Shown piece after piece: positions 1-8,800 of a DNA stretch of 34,711 nucleotides; position 1 is the first letter of the stretch; every line of letters begins with the position of its first letter. The stretch is taken from NCBI GenBank assembly GCA_026391355.1, contig JAPLDH010000007.1:1-34711 (forward strand). The letters are read 5' to 3'. Source of the DNA: Bacteroidota bacterium (GTDB lineage: Bacteria > Bacteroidota > Bacteroidia > Bacteroidales > FEN-979). The notes under the pieces were generated by a model. That model did no database searches and had not been told where the DNA came from. It saw only the letters and a program-made list of their open reading frames with translations. The position numbers were made by a program, and so were the translations under genes.

Positions 1-1
1 C

Positions 2-112
2 CAGCAATTGACCGACCTTAAGAAGATAAAAATCAATGACCGATGGAAATTTAACGAAATCACCAGGTCAACTAACAAAATGATGGAGAAACTGGGGCTT
101 TCATATGAGTAA
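2..112 (+). CDS. C-terminal end of an unidentified protein (partial, 5' end outside window)
   Basis: The second forward frame is open from the window edge to a TAA at 110-112 and gives 36 residues ending in EKLGLSYE. The residues are mostly charged and polar and look helical. No motif identifies the family, and so short a tail cannot be assigned. It is called a gene end because it is open to the edge and is followed by about 200 bp of AT-rich DNA before the next gene on the same strand. It could also be a chance open frame. Confidence 0.4.
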   Translation, partial: QQLTDLKKIKINDRWKFNEITRSTNKMMEKLGLSYE

Positions 113-260
113 TATAATACGTATTTTTTTCCGGGTTAGGGATTAATCCACTTTACATTTAGAAGGTCATACATTTTCGAAAAATTATTTAAACCTGGGA
201 ATCCGGGAAAAAAAAGATACGACTTTGGAATTTCGATTAGAATTTCATCAAAAAATTGTT

Positions 261-293
261 ATTCGTCATTCGTGAATTTCATTTGTATATTTG
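261..293 (+). promoter_or_regulatory. Bacteroidota-type -7 element and an ATTCGTCATTC motif upstream of the T9SS gene
   Basis: TATATTTG at 286-293 matches the Bacteroidota -7 consensus TAnnTTTG and lies 24 bp before the ATG at 318. No well-spaced TTG -33 element is visible. ATTCGTCATTC at 261-271 is the exact reverse complement of GAATGACGAAT, the core of the tandem array that follows the same gene at 2409-2483. Confidence 0.5.
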
Positions 294-317
294 TCCTTCG
301 ACGTATAAAATAGTTTT

Positions 318-2408
318 ATGCGAACAAACAAATTTCGTTACAAAGGCATCCTTCTGTTTTTTGGCCTGTTTTTTATCCTCATCAACATAAACAATTCTTT
401 AGGACAGGTGATAACCTATAACAAAAGTTTCATCTTTACCAATGATACAATAGATGAACGTGGTTACGGCGTAACAAGGATGAACGGACGAATATTTATA
501 ACATCAACCATTGAGCAAAACGGTTATCAAACCGGAGTTGCAGAAATTGATTCCCTCGGGAATAAAATATGGACGACAATTATCGGCGATTCACTTTACA
601 ATTATTTACCGGGTTGGCGTAATTGTCTGAACATTACTTCCGATGGTTCCCTGATCCTGACCGGGGAAATCGATAGTCATGTTGATTCAGCATTTTTCTA
701 TGGCCGGGCGTTCATCATGAAACTGACCACCAACGGTCAGATCATTTGGATGAAAACATTGATGGATACCTTGTACAGAACAGATTGGACAAACGGTGTC
801 GGGGTCATTGAAACTTCCGATCATGGTTTTGCAATAATCGGTGAAAGTGGCATCAGGGGGCTATTATATAAGACAGACAGTCTTGGCGAAATCCAATGGT
901 ACAAAACATTTGGCGATGGTCAAATAAGCTGGTATGAATACCCGTCGACTATTGAGGAATTGTCAGATCATGGCTTCATAATGGGAAGTTATAGTTATAA
1001 TGCATATGATGCCAATTCAGGTGAACCAATGGTTTACCTCTTAGACAGCACCGGGGGGACGATCTGGCGGGTTTTGGAAGGAGGAATATATTCAGATGGA
1101 GACGCATTCCCCGTTGTGGCTGATGATTCAACCATCATGGTGTTAACTCCTTATATAACGAAAGCAAACTCGTATGGTGACCCGGAAGAAGGCAGACTAA
1201 GGCTTTTAAAAATAAGAATTCCTTTGTACCAGGTTCTGAAAGATACCCTTTATGGAGATACAAATCAGTTGTACTGGGTGAACCAGATTCGGCGTGACAA
1301 AGATGGAACGTTTGTGGCATGCGGAACAGATCTATATCTTGAACAAGTTTGGCTTTTCCGGTTCAACAGCGAAGGTGACAGTCTTTTCATGAGGCGTAAT
1401 TTCAATCTGCCAGACAGGAACAGGTACGATACGATGCGGGAAATTTCCGGAATTATCATTTGTCCGGATGGAGGAATTTTGTCTGTCGGAGCCTATTATC
1501 CTGTTTATCACGGAGAGGCCAGGGGTAATGACTGGATTGTCAAAACAGACCGGTACGGCTGTCTGAATATGGGTTGCGACAGCAATGCGATCTATATCCT
1601 CTCTCAACCGGATTCAGCAGATGTTTGCAGGGATCAGCCTGCCGAAATGAGAATAACTACATTCGACGGAAACAGGTCATTCCAATGGCAGAATTTTAAT
1701 GTTTCATCCTGGACGGATATTACAGACACAAATATTTATCAGGGAATGTATTCTTCATCCCTTGTTATTGATCTGTCACAACTGCATCAATACGATTACT
1801 GGTACAGATGCAAGGTTTATAACAGTTATTATGCGCTCTGTTCAGATAGCGCAGAGTTGAAAATCAAGGATACTGTTGCCATCCTGATCCAGCCCGGCGA
1901 TCAACTGGTCAGAAAGCATGATACCGTTGTTTTTTCTGTCGTTGCAGCTGGAGGAGAGATACTTTCCTACCAATGGTACAGGAATGGAGTACAGATCCCT
2001 GATGGCACCAGGGATACCCTGAGAATTACTTCCGTTACGGTGGCTGATACAGGATCTTATTTCTGCAGACTTACCACCTCATGTGGCCCGGTAGATTCCC
2101 GCCATGCAAAATTATCCATCAATTACACGGCTACTGAGTCGCAGGAGAATGAACCCCTTATTCAGTATTATCCCAATCCGGCAGATAATTGGATTATGGT
2201 CAGGGTAAAAACCCGTGATAAAAGCCCGGTATTCATCAGAATTCTCGATATATCCGGCCGGACCCTGATCGGGAAAGAGTCGGCAGAGAGAAATGAATAT
2301 GTTGAGAATATTGATCTGTCAACTATTAAACAGGGGTTTTATTTTCTTGAGATAAGAATTGGTGAAACCATCTATCTGAGGAAAATCGAAAAATGCAAAA
2401 TCCCATAA
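318..2408 (+). CDS. Secreted protein with Ig-like domain and type IX secretion (Por) C-terminal sorting domain
   Basis: The 696-residue product starts with a basic, strongly hydrophobic signal peptide (about residues 1-29, ending near NSLGQ). Residues about 30-420 contain repeated blocks such as TSDGSLILTGEI, TSDHGFAIIGE and LSDHGFIMGSY, each followed by a W-containing strand; this resembles the beta-propeller-like repeats of Bacteroidota exported proteins. Residues about 430-605 hold two Ig-like segments with paired cysteines (SYQWYRNG...DTGSYFCRL is typical). The last 80 residues begin IQYYPNPADNWIMV and end GFYFLEIRIGETIYLRKIEK, a type A T9SS sorting domain. That domain normally directs transfer across the outer membrane followed by cleavage and surface attachment or release. 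No catalytic residues were recognised, so an adhesin or cell-surface role is inferred. The gene appears monocistronic. Confidence 0.88.
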   Translation: MRTNKFRYKGILLFFGLFFILININNSLGQVITYNKSFIFTNDTIDERGYGVTRMNGRIFITSTIEQNGYQTGVAEIDSLGNKIWTTIIGDSLYNYLPGWRNCLNITSDGSLILTGEIDSHVDSAFFYGRAFIMKLTTNGQIIWMKTLMDTLYRTDWTNGVGVIETSDHGFAIIGESGIRGLLYKTDSLGEIQWYKTFGDGQISWYEYPSTIEELSDHGFIMGSYSYNAYDANSGEPMVYLLDSTGGTIWRVLEGGIYSDGDAFPVVADDSTIMVLTPYITKANSYGDPEEGRLRLLKIRIPLYQVLKDTLYGDTNQLYWVNQIRRDKDGTFVACGTDLYLEQVWLFRFNSEGDSLFMRRNFNLPDRNRYDTMREISGIIICPDGGILSVGAYYPVYHGEARGNDWIVKTDRYGCLNMGCDSNAIYILSQPDSADVCRDQPAEMRITTFDGNRSFQWQNFNVSSWTDITDTNIYQGMYSSSLVIDLSQLHQYDYWYRCKVYNSYYALCSDSAELKIKDTVAILIQPGDQLVRKHDTVVFSVVAAGGEILSYQWYRNGVQIPDGTRDTLRITSVTVADTGSYFCRLTTSCGPVDSRHAKLSINYTATESQENEPLIQYYPNPADNWIMVRVKTRDKSPVFIRILDISGRTLIGKESAERNEYVENIDLSTIKQGFYFLEIRIGETIYLRKIEKCKIP

Positions 2409-2483
2409 GGGAATGACGAATATGGGAATGACGAATATGGGAATGACGAATATGGGAATGACGAATATGGGAATGACGAATTC
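2409..2483. repeat. Five tandem copies of a 15-bp unit directly after a stop codon
   Basis: The unit GGGAATGACGAATAT occurs five times head to tail. The first copy starts at the base after the TAA of the T9SS gene, and the fifth ends TTC instead of TAT. The unit can be read as 7 + 8 bp, matching the heptamer and octamer arrays elsewhere in the window. The 49 bp after it, up to the kdpE stop, hold looser relatives such as CATTCCCGGATT and CATTCCTGG. The array lies between two convergent genes. Confidence 0.95.
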
Positions 2484-2532
2484 ATGTCATTTCATTCCCG
2501 GATTCATCATTCTTGTTCATTCCTGGTATTTC

Positions 2533-3216
2533 CTAACTCCCAAACCGGTACCCGATTCCTGACTCTGTGGTCAGCAGTTTGGGCTTTGCCGGGTCATCCT
2601 CGATCTTTTTCCTGAGTTGGGCCACAAAAACCCTCAGGTATTGGGTTTGTTCTATATATCCCATTCCCCAAACCTCTTTCAGGATATACTGGTGGGTGAG
2701 AACCCGGCCTTCATTCTTTGCCAAAAGAGCCAATAGGGAAAATTCGGTAGATGTAAGTTTAATTATTTCGTTGTTCTTATGAACTGAGTGATTAGGCAGA
2801 TCGATGGTTAACGAGCCAAATTCCAGGATCGGTTGATCAGGTATGCCCTGGCTTTGCCGGATGGCAACCCTGATACGGGCTAATAATTCACCTGTACGAA
2901 AGGGTTTGGTAAGGTAATCGTTTGCCCCGTTGTCGAGGGCTTTGATGATGTCTTCTTCTGAATTGCGGACGGAAAGGATAATGATTGGTTTTTGATACCA
3001 GTCACGGAGCTTTTTTAGAATATCAAGGCCATCGGTATCGGGCAGACCCAAATCGAGGACGATTAACACGGGTTGGCCGGTAGCTGCCGCTGCCAGACCT
3101 TCTTTGCCGGTTGACGCTTCGGAAATTTTATACCCGTTGGCAGAAAGTGTTATTTCCAGCAAACGGCGTATTTGTACTTCATCATCAATTATCAATATGT
3201 TGCCTGTATTTGTCAT
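2533..3216 (-). CDS. kdpE: KdpE, OmpR-family response regulator of the potassium uptake operon
   Basis: The 227-residue protein has an N-terminal receiver domain (about 5-118) with acidic residues in NILIIDDE, the phosphoacceptor Asp near residue 55 in LIVLDLGLPD, and the conserved Lys in YLTKPF. A winged-helix DNA-binding domain follows (about 128-225; LTSTEFSLLALLAKNEGRVLT...SGIGYRF). Length and architecture are those of KdpE. Its start codon abuts the kdpD stop with no spacer, so the two are translationally coupled. KdpE normally receives phosphate from KdpD and activates kdpFABC at low potassium or under osmotic stress. Candidate target repeats lie upstream of kdpF at 10679-10725. Confidence 0.93.
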   Translation of the reverse strand: MTNTGNILIIDDEVQIRRLLEITLSANGYKISEASTGKEGLAAAATGQPVLIVLDLGLPDTDGLDILKKLRDWYQKPIIILSVRNSEEDIIKALDNGANDYLTKPFRTGELLARIRVAIRQSQGIPDQPILEFGSLTIDLPNHSVHKNNEIIKLTSTEFSLLALLAKNEGRVLTHQYILKEVWGMGYIEQTQYLRVFVAQLRKKIEDDPAKPKLLTTESGIGYRFGS

Positions 3217-5904
3217 TTACTCATCATGCCTGATAAATTGATTCATGTCGGAAATTTTAACCGGGATTTTAATGGTAAATATAGCACCACCATTCTGCCG
3301 GTTTTCCGCGATCACCGTACCCCCATGTGCTTCTGTAAAACCTTTTACTATTGATAATCCCAATCCGGTTCCCCCTGTTTTTGCATCTTTTCCACGATAA
3401 AACTTGTTAAAAACCAGGGTTAATTCAGACGGAGGGAACCCTTTTCCCCGATCCATGAGCTGAATAGTAAGAGAACCGCTGTCATAGAAGAACTTGAGCC
3501 GGATGTTGGTTCCTGTCGGGGCGTTTTGCGTTGTATTTAGTACAAGATTATGCAGCACCTGCTCGATGAGCCCAAAATCAATAAACACCAAAGGCATATT
3601 TGCCGGAATAACCGTTGAAAACTCAAATGGCAATAATTCCTGTTTAAGGTTATCAGCTACCTTATTTGCCAAATCGTGAACATCGCACCAGTCGGGATGC
3701 GGGGTTATGCGGCCTGATTCGAGACGTGACATATTCAGCAGGTTCTCTATCAGCCGGTTCAGCCTGACTGAAGCTGTATTGATTTCGGAATACAGTTTCA
3801 GTTTTGTCTCTTCCGGATAGCTCTGGGATAATAGAGTATCGGAAGCTCCCATAATGGTGGCCACGGGAATCCGCAGCTCGTGTGAAATAGAATTGAAAAG
3901 GGTTTTGTAGAGTTTATCCGATTCATTCAATATATATGCTTTTCTCGCAGCATTTCGTAAAAATTCACGCTCGAATTTGCCGGATATCTGAGAAAGAAAT
4001 GCTTCCCAGAATTGTTCTTCCCCTTGTGTAAATGGATGAGGGTGCTTAATGGCAAGAACTCCCATGTTATCTTTATTTCCGGTTAATGGATAAAAGGTAT
4101 AATCGGTTGATGGCAAGGTATCAGTGTTTTTCCCTGCCTTAACCGAATTTTTATAAACCCAGGCTGCGATGCTTAACTCGTTTTCCGTAAGTTTTATTTT
4201 AACATCATTGGGAACCTGATTATCAAGTTGATTCAGATCATTTTTAAGAATAATGGAATAATCTGAATTGAAATATTTTTGAATGTACCTGACTGCAATT
4301 TTCGATACCTCATCAATCCCCGACGCCATTGTCAATTCTCTGGCAAGCTGATAAAGCGCCTGTGTTCGTTCTTCACGGATCCTGATTTTTTTCTCCTGAC
4401 GGCGAATTCTTGATGTTAAAATCCCATTAAGCAGGGCAATGATAAAAAACATAATGAGCATTAGCAAATCCAGTGGCTTTTCAATATGCAGCGTATTTTG
4501 GGGTGGAATAAAGAAATAATCCCAGATGAGTGCACTCAGTGTTGCAGCAAGCAAAATAGGGCCGGTACCAAAGAACAGTGCAAGAATGGATACCAGGAAC
4601 AATAAAACGAAAGACACAACCTGATAACCGATATAATCTTCGAGAATATGGCAAATAATAGCTGACAGGATCACAAAAAATGAAACTGTCACATATTGGC
4701 GGATATTGGATGTATAGGAGGGAATAGAAACCCGTTTTTTAAAATAATCTTTTGCCTGGCTATCCGAGCCAAGAATATAAACATCAATATTGCCGCTGTA
4801 CCGTATCAATCGTTTTACAAAATTACCAAGCCGGAACATGGATAACATATTGCGAACACGGGGTTTCCCGACAATAATATGCGTTACATTTTCTTTCTGG
4901 GCAAAATCGACAATGGCTTTTACAATATCATAATTTGTTATGATCCGGAATTTAATACCCAGTTGTTTGGCAAGGTTGAAATTTTTATCAAGTTGTTCAC
5001 GCTCTCTGGGGGTAAGTTTATGCAGGGTTTCAATATATATAGCCTGGATGTCTGCACCCATTGAATAGGAAAGGTTTTTAGCCCAGCGCAACAACTTTGT
5101 TGAATGATGATGATAATCAATGGCTACCAACAGGTGAAGTCCCGATTTCCAGGGACCCCGGATACGTTTGTGTTGCATGTAATCATGCAGCTGCTTATCC
5201 ACCCGGTCGGCAACGATGCGCAATGCCATTTCCCGCAAAGCGGTAATATTTCCTTTGCGGAAGAAATTTTCTATGGCTTCCCTGGAACGTTCAGGTGTAT
5301 AAACTTTACCCTCGGAAAGTCGATGCAGCAGTTCATCAGGAGTGAGGTCAACCACTTCCACCTCATCGGCATTCTCAAAAATCTCATCAGGCAATGTTTC
5401 CCTGACAATGATCCCTGTAATTTGTGCAACCGTTTCGGAGCGGCTTTCAAGATGCTGGACATTAAGGGTTGTGTAAACATTGATGCCGTTGTCGAGAATC
5501 TCCAGAACATCCTGGTACCTTTTTGCATGACGGCTTCCGGGAGCATTGGTGTGTGCCAGTTCATCAACAAGAACAATCTGCGGCTTTCGGGAGATGATAG
5601 CATCCAGATCCATTTCCTGAACAGCAGTTGATTTGTAATCATAGGTTTTGCGGGGAATCACTTCAAAACCTTTCACCAATCCGGCAGTTTCAATACGTTT
5701 ATGCGTTTCAACATAGCCGATAATAATATCACAACTTTTCTCCTTCTCAGTATGGGCGGCTTTTAACATGGTGTATGTTTTTCCGACACCTGCACACATA
5801 CCGAAAAATATTTTCAGTTTTCCCCGTTTGCTTTTTTCTTCCTCATTTAACAGAGAAGCCAGAAGTTCATCGGGATTTGGTCTGCTGTCATCAGGTCCCA
5901 TCAT
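3217..5904 (-). CDS. kdpD: KdpD, membrane sensor histidine kinase for potassium limitation
   Basis: The 895-residue protein has the full KdpD layout. The N-terminal KdpD domain carries Walker A GMCAGVGKT at about 35-43 and VDELAHTN as a Walker B-like site. A universal-stress-protein-like domain (about 250-370) is followed by four closely spaced transmembrane segments (about 405-495, DUF4118). A GAF-like region comes next, then HisKA with the phosphorylated His near 675 (SISHELRIP), and HATPase_c with an N box (about 786), DRGKGFP (about 819) and GTGLGLSI (about 847). Two ATGs occur in tandem; the upstream one is used here. It lies upstream of kdpE and is separated from kdpC by a palindromic insertion, which is unusual inside this operon. 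Confidence 0.95.
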   Translation of the reverse strand: MMGPDDSRPNPDELLASLLNEEEKSKRGKLKIFFGMCAGVGKTYTMLKAAHTEKEKSCDIIIGYVETHKRIETAGLVKGFEVIPRKTYDYKSTAVQEMDLDAIISRKPQIVLVDELAHTNAPGSRHAKRYQDVLEILDNGINVYTTLNVQHLESRSETVAQITGIIVRETLPDEIFENADEVEVVDLTPDELLHRLSEGKVYTPERSREAIENFFRKGNITALREMALRIVADRVDKQLHDYMQHKRIRGPWKSGLHLLVAIDYHHHSTKLLRWAKNLSYSMGADIQAIYIETLHKLTPREREQLDKNFNLAKQLGIKFRIITNYDIVKAIVDFAQKENVTHIIVGKPRVRNMLSMFRLGNFVKRLIRYSGNIDVYILGSDSQAKDYFKKRVSIPSYTSNIRQYVTVSFFVILSAIICHILEDYIGYQVVSFVLLFLVSILALFFGTGPILLAATLSALIWDYFFIPPQNTLHIEKPLDLLMLIMFFIIALLNGILTSRIRRQEKKIRIREERTQALYQLARELTMASGIDEVSKIAVRYIQKYFNSDYSIILKNDLNQLDNQVPNDVKIKLTENELSIAAWVYKNSVKAGKNTDTLPSTDYTFYPLTGNKDNMGVLAIKHPHPFTQGEEQFWEAFLSQISGKFEREFLRNAARKAYILNESDKLYKTLFNSISHELRIPVATIMGASDTLLSQSYPEETKLKLYSEINTASVRLNRLIENLLNMSRLESGRITPHPDWCDVHDLANKVADNLKQELLPFEFSTVIPANMPLVFIDFGLIEQVLHNLVLNTTQNAPTGTNIRLKFFYDSGSLTIQLMDRGKGFPPSELTLVFNKFYRGKDAKTGGTGLGLSIVKGFTEAHGGTVIAENRQNGGAIFTIKIPVKISDMNQFIRHDE

Positions 5905-5917
5905 CTTGTAATAACAT

Positions 5918-6107
5918 ATTTGAAGATTTGAGAATTGAGCCCACTCTGAAAAGTCTTGTATTTTGGACTAAAGTCCATAAGTAGTTGAATTTCAATTACC
6001 CCAGCCTTAAGGCTGGGGTAAGGCAAAACATAGATAATCAGGGCTTTAGCCCAAAATATAAAGACACATATGACTTTTCGGAGTGGACTCAGAATTTGAA
6101 GATTTGA
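5918..6107. mobile_element. MITE-like palindromic element between kdpC and kdpD
   Basis: Two exact 14-bp direct repeats, ATTTGAAGATTTGA (5918-5931 and 6094-6107), bound the element and could be a target duplication. Inside are 19-bp inverted repeats with 17 matches (5937-5955, GAGCCCACTCTGAAAAGTC, and 6072-6090). Next come nested inverted segments around GGACTAAAGTCC (5965-5976) and GGGCTTTAGCCC (6041-6052). At the centre is a perfect 20-bp palindrome, CCCCAGCCTTAAGGCTGGGG (5999-6018). No transposase is encoded. The layout fits a MITE or REP-type element mobilised in trans. The direct repeat is itself made of two similar heptamers, so it could instead belong to the heptamer array family. Confidence 0.6.
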
Positions 6108-6132
6108 AAATGACATGATAAATTAAATAGAT

Positions 6133-6705
6133 TTATTTTATTTGATCCAGATTCAAATTTAGCAATAAAACATTAATCCTTTCCTCACCCAGGCATAAAA
6201 ACTGTGGACCTTCGGTAAGATCCCTGATACATTGTTCCAGTTTTCTCTTTTGAATATCAGTGAAATGACGGGCTTTGGCAATCCGGTTAACCTGTAAAAA
6301 TGCTGCATCCGGAGAAATATGGGGATCGAGTCCGCTTGCAGAAGCAAAAAGCATTTCTGATGGGATGACCGTAAAAGAATCCAACCGGTTAAAGGCAATA
6401 AACTGTTTTTTGCGCTGGTTAACAAGATCTTTCAGTTTTGAATTGGATAACCCGAAGTTGGAACCTCCTGAAGGCAAAGGGTTATATGAAACAGCCGATG
6501 GCCTGGAAGAAAAATAAATGGCAGTATCGGATTGCTGACCAATAAGCGCGCTGCCTATCGCTTTGTTGTTTCTTGAAATGATACTTCCATTTGCTTTTGC
6601 CGGAAATAGTATCTGTGCTATTCCTGTGATAAAAAGCGGGTAGAGGATTCCTGTAAGAATAGTAAAAAACAGGAATATTTTTATTGATATAAAGAATGTT
6701 TTCAT
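6133..6705 (-). CDS. kdpC: KdpC, potassium-transporting ATPase subunit C
   Basis: The 190-residue protein has one N-terminal transmembrane helix (about 6-28) and an extracytoplasmic domain with the family signatures SSRPSAVSYNPLPSGGSN and SGLDPHISPDAA. KdpC is the small single-span subunit that helps couple the KdpB ATPase to the KdpA pore. The start lies 4 bp after the kdpB stop, so translation is probably coupled. Length is normal. Confidence 0.95.
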   Translation of the reverse strand: MKTFFISIKIFLFFTILTGILYPLFITGIAQILFPAKANGSIISRNNKAIGSALIGQQSDTAIYFSSRPSAVSYNPLPSGGSNFGLSNSKLKDLVNQRKKQFIAFNRLDSFTVIPSEMLFASASGLDPHISPDAAFLQVNRIAKARHFTDIQKRKLEQCIRDLTEGPQFLCLGEERINVLLLNLNLDQIK

Positions 6706-6709
6706 TTTT

Positions 6710-8800
6710 CTAAAGGTTAATGATCAAATCAATCAGTTTAATTCCAATAAAAGGGGCAAGAATACCCCCCACACCAAAAACAAGCAGGTTACGGGTTAAG
6801 GCGGATTTGGCCGAAACCGGCCGGTAACGAACCCCCTTTAAAGCCAATGGAACCAATAGTATGATAATAATTGCATTAAAGATAACCGCACTCATGATCG
6901 CACTCTGGGGCGAACCGAGGTGCATAACATTCAGGGCAGACAGGGGACCAACACCATTCTTACCCGAGTATAGTGACAGGGCAATGGCCGGAATAATGGC
7001 AAAATATTTTGCCACATCGTTGGCGATACTGAACGTAGTGAGCGCCCCACGGGTCATCAGCAACTGTTTTCCAACTTTTACAACTTCAATTAATTTGGTA
7101 GGGTTGCTATCGAGGTCAACCATGTTTCCTGCTTCACGGGCTGCCTGGGTACCTGAGTTCATGGCGATACCAATGTCGGCCTGGGCAAGGGCGGGGGCAT
7201 CATTGGTGCCATCGCCGATCATCCCCACCAAATGGCCGTTTGCCTGTTCTTCGCGGATACGGCGTAGTTTATCTTCGGGTTTGGCTTCGGCCATGAAGTC
7301 GTCAACCCCTGCTTCGGCTGCAATAGCTGCTGCAGTTAAAGTATTGTCTCCTGTGATCATTACCGTTTTAATACCCATTTTCCGCAATTCGGCAAACCGC
7401 TGTTTGATTCCGCCTTTCACGATGTCTTTAAGATGGACAACTCCTAATACCTTATTATCTTCTGCCACCACTAATGGTGTTGCACCTTGTCGTGACAAAC
7501 CGGAAACAATGTCCTTAATGTTTTGAGGATAAAATCCATTGTTGTTTTGTACAAATGTGCGAATTGCATCTGATGATCCTTTCCGGATCTGATGAACTTT
7601 CCCGTCACTGTCTCTGATATCCACTCCGCTCATTCTTGACTGTGCTGAAAACGGAATAAATGAAGCATTAAGATGGTGTACATCACGGCCACGGATATTG
7701 AATTTTTCTTTTGCAAGTACAACAATAGAGCGTCCTTCAGGTGTTTCGTCTGATAAAGAGGAAATTTGTGCCGCATCGGCGAGTTCTTCAACAGTTACCC
7801 CTTCGGCAGGGATAAAATCGGTTGCCATTCGGTTACCCAGGGTGATCGTTCCGGTTTTATCGAGTAAAAGCACATCTACGTCCCCTGCTGCTTCAATGGC
7901 CCGGCCGCTGGTAGCAATAACATTGCGTTGTAATAACCGGTCCATCCCGCTGATCCCGATTGCACTCAACAAACCGCCAATTGTCGTGGGAATTAAGCAA
8001 ACCAGCAATGCAATGAGTACCGGAATGGTTAAGTTGTGCGACCCGGGGAAACCAGAAGCCGAAAGACTGTATCCGAAGAATGCCGGTAGTGTTACTACTG
8101 TCAGAAGAAAGATCATGGACAAACCCGAAAGCAGGATGGAGAGGGCAATTTCATTTGGTGTTTTCTGGCGTTTCGCTCCTTCCACCAAAGCAATCATGCG
8201 GTCGATAAAAGTGTTGCCGGGTTCGGAAGTAATACGGATAATAATACGGTCGCTGATTACTTTCGTGCCTCCGGTAACTGCCGAACGGTCACCTCCGCTT
8301 TCACGAATAACCGGGGCTGACTCTCCTGTAATTGCCGATTCGTCAACGCTGGCAATGCCTTCAATGACCTCACCATCGGATGGAATGATATCACCGGTTT
8401 CGCAAATGACAATGTCACCTTTTTTCAAATCGTTCGCCCATACCGGAACTTGCTGTTTTCCCACCAATTTAAGGGCTTTGGTTTGTGTACGGTTTTTACG
8501 CAGACTATCCGCCTGGGCTTTTCCCCTGCCTTCCGCAATGGCCTCTGAGAAATTGGCAAACAATACGGTAAACCATAGCCAGACAGCGATCTGAAGATTG
8601 AAAGGTGAAAAGTTGCCCTGGAATATACCGGCAAGCACCATAATTGTTGTAAGCAGAGAACCAATGGCCACAATAAAAATGACCGGGTTCTTTATCAGCA
8701 ATGCAGGGTTTAATTTGATCACACTGTCTATTGCAGCCTTAAATAATATTTTTCTATTGAAGATGCTCGTATTTTGTTTTGAACTCATCTCATCCAGCAT
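6710..8800 (-). CDS. kdpB: KdpB, catalytic P-type ATPase subunit of the potassium pump
   Basis: The 696-residue P-type ATPase has its phosphorylated Asp in DKTGT at about 314-318, TGES in the actuator domain at about 158-161, MITGDN, and the hinge [10 protein letters not shown]. The membrane segments around [19 protein letters not shown] are typical of KdpB. The annotated ATG abuts the kdpA stop; a second in-frame ATG four codons later (MSSKQN) is an alternative start. It hydrolyses ATP to drive potassium uptake through KdpA in the inner membrane. All motifs needed for activity are present. Confidence 0.97.
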   Translation of the reverse strand: MLDEMSSKQNTSIFNRKILFKAAIDSVIKLNPALLIKNPVIFIVAIGSLLTTIMVLAGIFQGNFSPFNLQIAVWLWFTVLFANFSEAIAEGRGKAQADSLRKNRTQTKALKLVGKQQVPVWANDLKKGDIVICETGDIIPSDGEVIEGIASVDESAITGESAPVIRESGGDRSAVTGGTKVISDRIIIRITSEPGNTFIDRMIALVEGAKRQKTPNEIALSILLSGLSMIFLLTVVTLPAFFGYSLSASGFPGSHNLTIPVLIALLVCLIPTTIGGLLSAIGISGMDRLLQRNVIATSGRAIEAAGDVDVLLLDKTGTITLGNRMATDFIPAEGVTVEELADAAQISSLSDETPEGRSIVVLAKEKFNIRGRDVHHLNASFIPFSAQSRMSGVDIRDSDGKVHQIRKGSSDAIRTFVQNNNGFYPQNIKDIVSGLSRQGATPLVVAEDNKVLGVVHLKDIVKGGIKQRFAELRKMGIKTVMITGDNTLTAAAIAAEAGVDDFMAEAKPEDKLRRIREEQANGHLVGMIGDGTNDAPALAQADIGIAMNSGTQAAREAGNMVDLDSNPTKLIEVVKVGKQLLMTRGALTTFSIANDVAKYFAIIPAIALSLYSGKNGVGPLSALNVMHLGSPQSAIMSAVIFNAIIIILLVPLALKGVRYRPVSAKSALTRNLLVFGVGGILAPFIGIKLIDLIINL

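Noticed and set aside
2409-2483. CRISPR array
   Set aside because: Units are contiguous 15-bp tandem copies without spacers, and no cas genes are nearby.
7698-8594. Long plus-strand open frame of 298 codons over kdpB
   Set aside because: It is antisense to a gene with all P-type ATPase motifs; its translation has shadow-like Ser/Ala/Pro-rich composition and no domain.
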